A DNA stretch of 64,000 bases from Niabella soli DSM 19437 (GTDB taxonomy: Bacteria > Bacteroidota > Bacteroidia > Chitinophagales > Chitinophagaceae), in the NCBI RefSeq assembly GCF_000243115.2, contig NZ_CP007035.1, forward strand, positions 3,658,001 to 3,722,000, given 5' to 3'. Position numbers and translations under genes: made by a program. Shown here one piece after another: positions 25,623 to 33,471 of the stretch. Numbering within the stretch: position 1 is the stretch's first letter; every line of letters starts with the position of its first letter. The notes under the pieces were generated by a model, which was not told the origin of the DNA, did not search any database, and saw nothing but the letters and a program-made list of their open reading frames with translations.

Positions 25623-27191
25623 ATGAAAAAAATAATATTGTCTGCACTCGTTGTTGTTACAGGGTTTATTTCCTGTACTAAACAACAATTTGCTGATGAC
25701 TATGTAAATCCGAAAACGGTAGCCACAACCACCGTTGAAAAGCAGTTTTCCGGATTCCTGGCAGCAGACCTGGATTATGTAATGTATAAATACTGGAATT
25801 ATTTCGTTGTCTTGCAAAATACCGCATTGCCCTGGTCGCAGGCGGTAGGGGTATTAAATACGCCTGGAAGGTATGTACCGGGTGCCGCTGCAGTTTCGGC
25901 GCGCTGGGGTAATTTTTATAACTTCCTGGCACAATATAAAGAGTTGTTAAATGTGTATAATAAATCTACGGATGCAGAGAAAGCAGAAAAAAAGATCTAT
26001 ATCACACTGGCTACAATACATTTCTATGACCAGACTCAAAAAGTAGTGGATCTGCATGGCGATATTCCCTGGTCAGAAGCTGGTTTATTAAGCACGAATA
26101 GTGGCGACGTTCAGGCTTCTTATGCAAAATTTGATGATGCGGCAGGTATTTATACTAAAATGCTGGATGATCTGAAAGGATTTGCAGATGAGTTAAATAC
26201 TGTTTCATTATCAGCGTCTGTTGCTACTACTTTAAAATCACAGGATTTTATTAACAATGGCAATATTACCTTGTGGAAGAAATATTGCAATTCCTTAAGG
26301 ATAAAATTGCTGATGAGAGTTTCAGGCGTGGCGGCTTTTCAATCACGAGTTAATTCAGAGATAACCGCCATTTTGGGAAATGCAGCAAGCTATCCCTATG
26401 TAGCGTCAAATGAGGATAAAATTGCCATTGACGTGTACAGTTCAACCTCCGGGATTAATAATGGAACCAATACCGGCATGAACGCTGATTTTTATACAGG
26501 TTTGATCGGTTGGGGCGGTGGAGATGTACCCTCCAAACAAATGATCGACTTTATGAACGCTAGTGTCGATCCCAGGCTATCAATAATGTTTCAGCCTGGC
26601 GCTAATGCCGCAGGCACTTATGCCGGTCTGGATCCTACATTGGTATCAAATGCACAGTCTGATTTAGTCAATAGCGGCAAGCTCTCCCGGTATAATTTCA
26701 AAAATATCTCGCAGAATATTATGCTATCCGGTATGCTGATCGATGCTGCCGAAACCTATTTTTATTTATCAGAGTATTATTTAAATAATAATAATGACGC
26801 TGCAGCAAAAACTGCATACGAAAATGGTGTTAAGGCCTCAATAGATTATTACGCATCTTTAGCGGGCACTGCTGTCAGTGATCTTGCCAAAACCACGTAC
26901 CTGGCAACTCCCGGTGTTATATGGGCCGGTGCTGCAGCAGCTAAACTAAATTTAATAGCTACTCAAAAATGGATCAATTACAGTGTATTGCAGCCATTGG
27001 AAAACTGGGCAGAGGTCAGAAGGTTAAAATTACCTGCTTTAAGTTTTTTACCGGATAATGCCAATGCACAGAAAATGCCACCAACACGTTGGTTGTATCC
27101 GACAGATGAACCAACTTATAATGCTACGAATTATGCAACCGTAAAAGCGAAAGATAATCTGTCTACAAAAATTTTCTGGGACGTAAAATAA
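25623..27191 (+). CDS. SusD/RagB-family nutrient-binding lipoprotein
   Basis: A 522-residue lipoprotein with lipobox GFISC (Cys at residue 18). The body matches the SusD-like branch annotated as nutrient-binding outer-membrane lipoprotein (PF12771 type): YKYWNYFVVLQNTALPWSQ, LHGDIPWSEAG, and a C-terminal EVRRLKLPAL followed by PPTRWLYPTDEPTYN. It would sit on the cell surface as the lid of the SusC channel and bind the oligosaccharide. It is 20 bp after susC; a strong hairpin and T-run follow the stop, so much of the transcript may end here. Confidence 0.93.
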   Translation: MKKIILSALVVVTGFISCTKQQFADDYVNPKTVATTTVEKQFSGFLAADLDYVMYKYWNYFVVLQNTALPWSQAVGVLNTPGRYVPGAAAVSARWGNFYNFLAQYKELLNVYNKSTDAEKAEKKIYITLATIHFYDQTQKVVDLHGDIPWSEAGLLSTNSGDVQASYAKFDDAAGIYTKMLDDLKGFADELNTVSLSASVATTLKSQDFINNGNITLWKKYCNSLRIKLLMRVSGVAAFQSRVNSEITAILGNAASYPYVASNEDKIAIDVYSSTSGINNGTNTGMNADFYTGLIGWGGGDVPSKQMIDFMNASVDPRLSIMFQPGANAAGTYAGLDPTLVSNAQSDLVNSGKLSRYNFKNISQNIMLSGMLIDAAETYFYLSEYYLNNNNDAAAKTAYENGVKASIDYYASLAGTAVSDLAKTTYLATPGVIWAGAAAAKLNLIATQKWINYSVLQPLENWAEVRRLKLPALSFLPDNANAQKMPPTRWLYPTDEPTYNATNYATVKAKDNLSTKIFWDVK

Positions 27192-27215
27192 GATCCTGAA
27201 ATATCATGTACTTTT

Positions 27216-27257
27216 AAAGTTACTTCAGCTCAGGTTGGAGTAACTTTTTTCTTTTTT
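27216..27257 (+). terminator. Intrinsic terminator or attenuator after susD
   Basis: Left arm AAAGTTACTTC (27216-27226), 10-nt loop, right arm GGAGTAACTTT (27237-27247), then TTTCTTTTTT. The stem has nine perfect pairs at its base. It lies between susD and the GH3 gene, so it may lower enzyme expression relative to SusCD. Confidence 0.7.
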
Positions 27258-27272
27258 ATAATCTTTCTGATC

Positions 27273-29942
27273 ATGTATCAACGGGTGCGAATATTCTTTT
27301 TGATTTGTTTTTTAGCTTCTTTTTTAATAGGGCCTGCACAGCGGATGCTGCCGTATAAAAATCCGCAGCTACCCATTGATGCCCGGGTAAACGACCTACT
27401 GGGGAGAATGACCCCCCAGGAAAAATCCTGGCAGTTGTTTATGATCCCGGGCGACCTGGATAAAGCAACACCCAATCAGTATAAGAACGGACTCTTCGGG
27501 TTCCAGGTAAGTGCCGGGGGCGCCGGTGCGGGAGACGCTGCGCAGCAGATGCTCCGTTATAACCAGGGCCAACAAAACGCTGTGGACTTCGTAAAGAAGC
27601 TCAATAGCATTCAATACTATTTTGTTGAAAAAACGCGGCTGGGCATTCCGTTGATTTTTTTTGATGAAGCCTTGCACGGGCTGGTGCGTAGTGATGCAAC
27701 TTCCTTTCCCCAGTCCATAGGGCTTGCTGCAACCTTTGATACGGCAATGATGCGCCGGGTGTCCAACGCAATTGCTGATGATGCCCGTCTCCGCGGTATC
27801 CGCCAGATCCTGACCCCTGTGGTAAACCTGGCCACAGACGTACGCTGGGGAAGAACGGAAGAAACCTACGGAGAAGATCCGTTCCTGTCTTCTGAAATGG
27901 GCGTTGTTTTTGTAAGCTCTTTTGAGAAAAAAAATATCATCACCACACCCAAACATTTTGTGGCAAATGTGGGCGCCGGCGGGCGCGACAGTTACCCGAT
28001 ACACGCTGATGAACGCTACCTTGAAGAGACTTTTCTCCGGCCCTTTAAAGCCTGCTTTACCAGGGGCGGAAGCCGGTCGGTGATGACGGCATATAATGCA
28101 TTGAACGGCGAGGCCTGTACAGCAAACGGCTGGCTGCTGACAGACAAATTAAAAAAGCAATGGGGCTTTAAAGGCTTTGTGATTTCAGATGCGGGAGCTA
28201 CGGGGGGCACTTATGTGTTGCACCATACGGCTAAAGACTATCCCGAATCCGGTGCGCAGGCTATTAGCAGCGGGCTGGATGTGATTTTTCAGACGGACTA
28301 CAACCATTACAAGTTATTTGCACCACCTTTTTATGACGGGCGCATTCAGCAGAAACGTATTGATGACGCTGTGGCGCGGGTACTGCGCGCTAAGTTTGAA
28401 CTGGGATTATTTGAGCACCCGTATGCAGACGACCAGAGAGCTGCAAAAGCAGCAAGCCATAAGGCTGTTGCAAAACAAGCGGCACTGGAGTCTTTTGTGC
28501 TGCTGAAAAATGAAAAAAATATATTGCCGTTATCAAAAAATATCAAAAGCATAGCAGTGATAGGTGAAGATGCAGTGGAAGCACGCCTGGGCGGATATAG
28601 CGGACCGGGGATAGGTAAGGTTTCCCTATTACAGGGGCTAAAAGAAAAACTGGGCGCCACCACTGTAATTGATTATGCTCCCGGCCCGGGAAGAAGGGAC
28701 CAGGCCTGGGATATTGCGGCTCCGGATATTTTATGGCATCGGGAAGGCGCTGTTTTGAAGCCGGGACTTTTATTTAAAGTGTTTAATAATATTAAGCTGG
28801 AAGGCACGCCGGTGGAAACTGGGATAGATGGATCTGTGAATAAGTTATGGACCCTTTCGCGCCCCACGGCCCGGTTGCAGCAGGATTTTTATTCCGTTCA
28901 ATGGGAGGGAATAATAAAGCCCGACAGCTCCGGCACCTATAAGATCGGATTAAGCGGAAATGATGGATTCCGGCTATACATAAATGATCAGTTAGTGATC
29001 GACAACTGGAAAAAAGAATCCTACCGAACACTATTAGCTCCGTATGCTTTTGAAAAAGACAAGGTATATAAATTAAAGATTGAATATTATGAACCGGTCG
29101 GCAATGGTAAGATTCAACTGGTTCTGGAAAAAGGCGATGACCGGGATAACAAAATTAAAGAGGCGGTAGCCTGCGCAGAAAAAACAGACGTGGTAGTAAT
29201 TGCTGCGGGTATTGAAGAGGGAGAGTTTCGCGACCGCGCGATGCTATCTTTGCCGGGCCAGCAGGAGCAGCTCATCAAAGCTATTGCAAAAACCGGCAAA
29301 CCCGTAATTGTAGTGCTTATTGGCGGCAGCGCGATTACTATGAATAATTGGATGGATGATGCGGGCGGTATCCTCATGGCCTGGTATCCGGGGGAGGAAG
29401 GCGGGCATGCGCTGGCTGCAGCGTTAACCGGTGATTATAATCCCGCCGGGCGACTACCCATTACTTTCCCCCTGCACGAAGCACAATTGCCATTGGTGTA
29501 CAATCATGAGCCAACCGGTCGTGGCGATGATTATGTGAATTTATCCGGGCGGCCACTGTTTCCCTTTGGGTTTGGACTAAGTTATACGACCTTCGAATAT
29601 TCAAATCTGAAAATTGATAAAAACACTATTCGCCACAACGGTTCGGCGCTGGTTCGTTTTACCATAAAAAATACAGGGACGAAAGATGGGGATGAGGTCC
29701 CTCAATTATACATACGGCAAAATTATTCCTCTGTGACGCAACCTGTATTATCCTTAAAAGGATTTCAAAGACTCCGCATTGCAGCAGGAGCATCAAAAGA
29801 AGTTGTTTTTAAAATAACCCCTGAGTTACTTCAAATACTTAATAAACAGATGAAATGGGTAGTTGAATCCGGAGATTTTAGCGTCATGATCGGTGCCTCC
29901 GCCGCAGATATCAGGTTGAGAACTACGCTAACCGTACAATAA
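27273..29942 (+). CDS. GH3 beta-glucosidase with PA14 domain
   Basis: An 889-residue secreted glycoside hydrolase. There is a signal peptide (LICFLASFLIGPAQ), the GH3 N-terminal barrel from DARVNDLLGRMTPQEKSWQL, with the nucleophile Asp 306 in FVISDAG, a PA14 domain inserted at about 520-630 (WEGIIKPDSSGTYKIGLSG, NDGFRLYINDQLVID) within the second GH3 domain, the C-terminal alpha/beta part with GILMAWYPGEEGG and FPFGFGLSYTTF, and a final fibronectin-III-like domain. This is the BglB/KfBgl-like domain order used on beta-glucosides; the PA14 part often shapes specificity. It would cleave oligosaccharides in the periplasm. It follows susD, separated by a terminator-like hairpin. Confidence 0.92.
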   Translation: MYQRVRIFFLICFLASFLIGPAQRMLPYKNPQLPIDARVNDLLGRMTPQEKSWQLFMIPGDLDKATPNQYKNGLFGFQVSAGGAGAGDAAQQMLRYNQGQQNAVDFVKKLNSIQYYFVEKTRLGIPLIFFDEALHGLVRSDATSFPQSIGLAATFDTAMMRRVSNAIADDARLRGIRQILTPVVNLATDVRWGRTEETYGEDPFLSSEMGVVFVSSFEKKNIITTPKHFVANVGAGGRDSYPIHADERYLEETFLRPFKACFTRGGSRSVMTAYNALNGEACTANGWLLTDKLKKQWGFKGFVISDAGATGGTYVLHHTAKDYPESGAQAISSGLDVIFQTDYNHYKLFAPPFYDGRIQQKRIDDAVARVLRAKFELGLFEHPYADDQRAAKAASHKAVAKQAALESFVLLKNEKNILPLSKNIKSIAVIGEDAVEARLGGYSGPGIGKVSLLQGLKEKLGATTVIDYAPGPGRRDQAWDIAAPDILWHREGAVLKPGLLFKVFNNIKLEGTPVETGIDGSVNKLWTLSRPTARLQQDFYSVQWEGIIKPDSSGTYKIGLSGNDGFRLYINDQLVIDNWKKESYRTLLAPYAFEKDKVYKLKIEYYEPVGNGKIQLVLEKGDDRDNKIKEAVACAEKTDVVVIAAGIEEGEFRDRAMLSLPGQQEQLIKAIAKTGKPVIVVLIGGSAITMNNWMDDAGGILMAWYPGEEGGHALAAALTGDYNPAGRLPITFPLHEAQLPLVYNHEPTGRGDDYVNLSGRPLFPFGFGLSYTTFEYSNLKIDKNTIRHNGSALVRFTIKNTGTKDGDEVPQLYIRQNYSSVTQPVLSLKGFQRLRIAAGASKEVVFKITPELLQILNKQMKWVVESGDFSVMIGASAADIRLRTTLTVQ

Positions 29943-29974
29943 ATTAATAGCGCAAAATATAAATCAAAACAACA

Positions 29975-31564
29975 ATGCCCCGTATTTTTCTCGGTATAAT
30001 AATTTTTCTGATAGGAAGCCCTGCAATTATACAAGCGCAGCAAAAAAAAGGGCTGCAGTTGCTGGGCACCCGTAGTTGGATACGCGTAAGCTGGGATCCT
30101 GTTGCGGGCGCAGACCTCTATCGTATTTACTGGGCAGCCGGCGGGAGCAAAACAACGGCTGGAAATGCTATTGCGAAAGCAGGAACAAGCAGGTTTTATA
30201 TACAAAATGTTCAACCCGGAGCCATCTGGACCATATTGCTGGAGCCTGTTGTAGCAGGCAAAGCCAAAGGGCTTTTGACCGGTACAACCCGTACGCAGAA
30301 AAATTGGGTAACTGACAAATCTGAATTAAAAGAACTGCAAAGCAATCCCAGCTCCGGTGCGGTGCCTAGAGGCATGCAACTGGTTTGGCAGGATGAGTTT
30401 AATGATTCACTTTTAAATAGAAATAAATGGACGGCCAATTATTTTTCAACGTTCAATTATATGGATACGGTTTCCAGGAAGGAGATGCTTGAAAATAAAT
30501 TACCGCAGCCGGCCTATACATTGAACGGAAAAACGATCAACCTTTTTGTGAATGATTCTTTGCCGGTGCGGTTATACACGCCAAAGGGAAATCAAAAAAT
30601 ATCTTCCATTCAAACCTACGACTGGCGTACCAATGAAAACCTGCTTGACAACAGCCGCGGCGGCTATTTTGAGGTAAAAGTAAGAAGAAGTAAAACGGGG
30701 AATCCCAAGGGCGTGAATACAGCTTTTTGGTTTGATTCTCCCGGACCTGATCTGAAATATTACTTGGAGCAGGGTTCGGAAGTGAACGGGGTGAAAGGGA
30801 TACGACCGCCCGGGCAGGTTTTTGAAATTGATGTGTTTGAATTGCTGAACGCCCAGTTTGTTTTACACGGCCAGGTGGATAAGAACGGGAAATTTATACA
30901 TAACCTTGCCACTCATATCACAAAAGGGGTGGAGCATGAAAATAATTGGGTAACGCATGGTATGTTGTGGACGCCTACGGGAATCAGGCATTATATCAAC
31001 GGTAAATTAATGGGGGAGTATACAGACAAGCATAAAATTTATGCGCCCGATCATTTTATGAACGTATTCCTGGGAACCTACGGATCTGGCGGCGGCGTGA
31101 ATATGGAAGTAGATTATATCCGCTATTACAACTGGCCCTTAAAAAACGGAAATGAATTACCCAACCCCGGTTTTGAAGATAGCGGCAGCCTGTCGCCCTG
31201 GGAAGGCACAGGAACGATAACGGCTGATGCAAAAAGAACGGGCCGCTATGGCGTTTTGTTAAAGCCGGGGCAGCTAATTGAGCAGCACGTTTATCTTAAT
31301 AACAACAGGGCATACCAATTGGCTTACCAGTCAAAAGGAAAAGGCGAATTGCAAATTGCGATCGATAATGTAACTCCCGTAAACGGGAAATTGAATACTA
31401 TAATAACAAAGAAAGAAAACGGGCAAGCCGGTTTTTCAGAAAAAATAATTCATTTTAAAACCGGACCGGCATATGGCAACAATATGAAAACGGTTCACCT
31501 GGGCTTTATGAATACGGGGGCTACGCCCATAATGTTGGATGATATTACGATAAAAAAGCAGTAA
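29975..31564 (+). CDS. GH16 glycoside hydrolase with N-terminal Fn3-like and C-terminal CBM-like domains
   Basis: A 529-residue secreted enzyme. There is a signal peptide (LGIIIFLIGSPAIIQA), an Fn3-like domain at about 24-110 (IRVSWDPVAGADLYRIYW), a GH16 jelly roll from LVWQDEFNDSLLNRNKWTAN to VDYIRYYNW, and a C-terminal domain with NPGFEDSGSLSPWEG, the lead-in of many carbohydrate-binding modules. The catalytic site is FEIDVFE: Glu 284 nucleophile, Asp 286 and Glu 289 acid/base, the ExDxxE form of laminarinases and agarases and not of lichenases. No sulfatase is nearby, so beta-1,3-glucan is more likely than a sulfated galactan, but this is inference. It lies 32 bp after the GH3 gene. Confidence 0.88.
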   Translation: MPRIFLGIIIFLIGSPAIIQAQQKKGLQLLGTRSWIRVSWDPVAGADLYRIYWAAGGSKTTAGNAIAKAGTSRFYIQNVQPGAIWTILLEPVVAGKAKGLLTGTTRTQKNWVTDKSELKELQSNPSSGAVPRGMQLVWQDEFNDSLLNRNKWTANYFSTFNYMDTVSRKEMLENKLPQPAYTLNGKTINLFVNDSLPVRLYTPKGNQKISSIQTYDWRTNENLLDNSRGGYFEVKVRRSKTGNPKGVNTAFWFDSPGPDLKYYLEQGSEVNGVKGIRPPGQVFEIDVFELLNAQFVLHGQVDKNGKFIHNLATHITKGVEHENNWVTHGMLWTPTGIRHYINGKLMGEYTDKHKIYAPDHFMNVFLGTYGSGGGVNMEVDYIRYYNWPLKNGNELPNPGFEDSGSLSPWEGTGTITADAKRTGRYGVLLKPGQLIEQHVYLNNNRAYQLAYQSKGKGELQIAIDNVTPVNGKLNTIITKKENGQAGFSEKIIHFKTGPAYGNNMKTVHLGFMNTGATPIMLDDITIKKQ

Positions 31565-31650
31565 CGATTTTTTATTGGCCACAACAGCACCGAATACACA
31601 GCGTTTTCAGCGCTGCTGTGTTTCAGTGGTATTTTTTACATTTCTTGCAA

Positions 31651-31687
31651 ACGTCATCCCGACGTCTGCGAAGCTGAGGAGGGATCC
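31651..31687 (+). repeat. Dispersed CGTCATCCCGA intergenic repeat
   Basis: ACGTCATCCCGACG, followed by GAAGCTGAGGAGGGATCC. It shares its layout (CGTCAT, short spacer, GAGG, GGGA) with the element at 43234-43314. It lies downstream of the GH16 gene with no coding potential. Confidence 0.45.
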
Positions 31688-31740
31688 AGTGCTTATAGAA
31701 ATAAAAAATAATCAATAAGGAATGAGAAAGGACATTGCGT

Positions 31741-31799
31741 TAGATTAGCGATTTTCGTTGCTGAAACCCAATCTGCTTTTACATTCTACATTTAATATT
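31741..31799. repeat. Left arm of a long imperfect inverted repeat
   Basis: Its reverse complement matches 33256-33314 at about 50 of 59 positions; the inner 24 bp (31776-31799) are identical. The arms flank exactly the two-gene unit 31809-33195. Confidence 0.7.
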
Positions 31800-31808
31800 T
31801 TACATTTC

Positions 31809-32699
31809 TTATTTCCCCATAGCCTCCGCAACCGGCTGTCCCCGCCAGCTTTGGGGCATTTTTAGTTTCAGAAGCCATGCAATAGTTGCAGCAGTATCGT
31901 AAGTAATAATGGTATTATGTAACTGGTGCCCTTTTTTTACTCCGGGTCCATACATGACCCAGGGGATCTGCACCTCGTCCAGCGATTTACCGCCATGGCC
32001 TTTTCCCTTGCCGCCATGATCGGCGGTAACCAGGATGATGGTTTGGTCTGCAATTCCGGCATCCTTTACGGCGGCTACGATTTTACCGATCCGGGCATCT
32101 ACATTTTTTAATTCTTTATAATATTCAGGAGTACGATGCCCGATAGTATGTCCCACACCATCCGGCTGATCCAGATGGACAAAAGTCAGTACCGGTTTCT
32201 TTGATCTTATGATAGCCGCTGCAGTATCAGTGCAAAAATTGTCGTTGTCCTTTCCGGCAACGCGTATCGTAGTAGCTGCTTTTGCAATCAGGGGATCAAT
32301 ACCCTGCCAGCTATAAATGAGGGCGGAAACAGCGGTTGGGCGCTGTTCTTTTAAAATGCTGAAAATGGAAGGAAATAACCCGTACCGGCTGCTGTCGGCA
32401 GAAGGTATTTCCGGAACAGCGCTGTTCCATTCTGTATATCCATGAACGGTTGGTCCGGCGCCCATGAGCATAGAGGCCCAGTTTACCGCGCTGGAGGAAG
32501 GCAACACCGAGCGGGCGCTTAACGACGAGGAACCTTCCCGCATCAGTTTTTTTAAATTTGGCATGTCAGCGTCCGGAACTGCGTAAGCGCCAAATCCATC
32601 ACAACCGATCAATACCACATGTTTAATAACTGGCGGTTGGGCATGTAAAAAAGTAAGGGATAATATCCCCATTATTAACAAAGAAATTTTCTGGATCAT
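31809..32699 (-). CDS. Alkaline phosphatase superfamily protein (type I phosphodiesterase-like)
   Basis: A 296-residue exported protein with a signal peptide (LLIMGILSLTFLHAQ). It has the metal-site features of nucleotide pyrophosphatase/phosphodiesterases: VVLIGCDGFG, MPNLKKLMREG, SSSAVNWASMLMGAGP where the nucleophile Ser/Thr is expected, HLDQPDGVGHTIGH and ILVTADHGG. The enzyme would cut phosphodiester or phosphate bonds in the periplasm; the substrate is not clear. I chose the ATG at 32699, which gives a proper signal peptide; an upstream in-frame ATG at 32753 would lie within the asparaginase-like gene. The start is 2 bp from the stop of that gene, so the two form an operon. Confidence 0.85.
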   Translation of the reverse strand: MIQKISLLIMGILSLTFLHAQPPVIKHVVLIGCDGFGAYAVPDADMPNLKKLMREGSSSLSARSVLPSSSAVNWASMLMGAGPTVHGYTEWNSAVPEIPSADSSRYGLFPSIFSILKEQRPTAVSALIYSWQGIDPLIAKAATTIRVAGKDNDNFCTDTAAAIIRSKKPVLTFVHLDQPDGVGHTIGHRTPEYYKELKNVDARIGKIVAAVKDAGIADQTIILVTADHGGKGKGHGGKSLDEVQIPWVMYGPGVKKGHQLHNTIITYDTAATIAWLLKLKMPQSWRGQPVAEAMGK

Positions 32700-32700
32700 A

Positions 32701-33195
32701 TCAGATTTTTTGGAGCGCTTCAAATACGCCGGTTTGCCGGTTCTTCCGCACATTGCTGGCTTTAAAATATTGCCCGTTCATGGCTACATATACGCCATGG
32801 GGCAGGGATTGGGCAAAGGCAATGGCGCTGCCCAGGTTAAAGAACCCGTCGGAACTACCAAATTTTATAGGGATCATAGCGCCGGTAAGCACGATGGTTT
32901 TATTTTTTATTCGTTCGGAAAGCAGTTGCGCGGTAACAGACATGGTATCTGTGCCGTGGGTGATCACGATCTGGTCTTCTTCGCTTTGCTCGCATTGATA
33001 GGCGATGAGCTCGCGATCTTCATCGGTCATCTCCAGGCTATCCACCATCATCAATGTTCTGATTTCCACCGGAACCGTATTGCGGCCTTTTTCAAGCAGT
33101 TCCTGCAGGTGGGTGTCTTTAAAATACAATTCGCCATTCAGCATATTGTATTCCTTATCAAAAGTACCACCGGTTATAAAAATACGTATTGCCAT
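32701..33195 (-). CDS. Asparaginase-like protein, N-terminal domain only
   Basis: A 164-residue protein that matches only the N-terminal domain of type I/II asparaginases. It keeps FITGGTFDKEYN (first catalytic Thr), ITHGTDTM (second catalytic Thr and Asp) and LTGAMIPIKFGSSDGFFNLGSAI. The C-terminal domain of about 150 residues is absent and the following DNA is another gene, so it is not a frameshift. Single-domain proteins of this kind recur in Bacteroidota and are annotated as asparaginase-domain proteins; activity is uncertain because substrate binding usually needs the other domain of a neighbour subunit. There is no signal peptide. A TACTTTTG promoter box lies 5 nt upstream of the ATG. 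Confidence 0.85.
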   Translation of the reverse strand: MAIRIFITGGTFDKEYNMLNGELYFKDTHLQELLEKGRNTVPVEIRTLMMVDSLEMTDEDRELIAYQCEQSEEDQIVITHGTDTMSVTAQLLSERIKNKTIVLTGAMIPIKFGSSDGFFNLGSAIAFAQSLPHGVYVAMNGQYFKASNVRKNRQTGVFEALQKI

Positions 33196-33200
33196 GCCTG

Positions 33201-33208
33201 CAAAAGTA
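33201..33208 (-). promoter_or_regulatory. -7 box of the asparaginase-like/phosphodiesterase operon
   Basis: Minus-strand TACTTTTG, a full match to TAnnTTTG, only 5 nt before the ATG at 33195, which predicts a leaderless mRNA. No -33 TTTG at the right spacing. Confidence 0.55.
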
Positions 33209-33255
33209 TTATTTATATAGCAAAGGCAGGGAGTAATTGTGAATGTTAAATAAGG

Positions 33256-33314
33256 AATATTAAATGTAGAATGTAAAAGTAGACTGGTTTTCAGAAATGA
33301 AGGTCTCTAAACTA
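33256..33314. repeat. Right arm of a long imperfect inverted repeat
   Basis: Inverted partner of 31741-31799, about 85% identical, with its first 24 bp identical. I see no target duplication outside the two arms. Confidence 0.7.
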
Positions 33315-33471
33315 TAGCGAAATCCTTCCTTGTTTTACATTCTCCCTACGGGAACATTGAATCGGGAGAGGTCAAATGATAGACGTAGGCCCCTCCCGTT
33401 TATCGTCTCACTTCTCTCGACAGCACCCTTGAAATTTGCACCATATGAATAGCCTGCCCGTTGCATATTGT

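Noticed and set aside
32710-33249. 179-residue open frame antisense to the asparaginase-like gene
   Set aside because: The minus-strand gene has clear catalytic motifs and a promoter; the antisense frame has neither.
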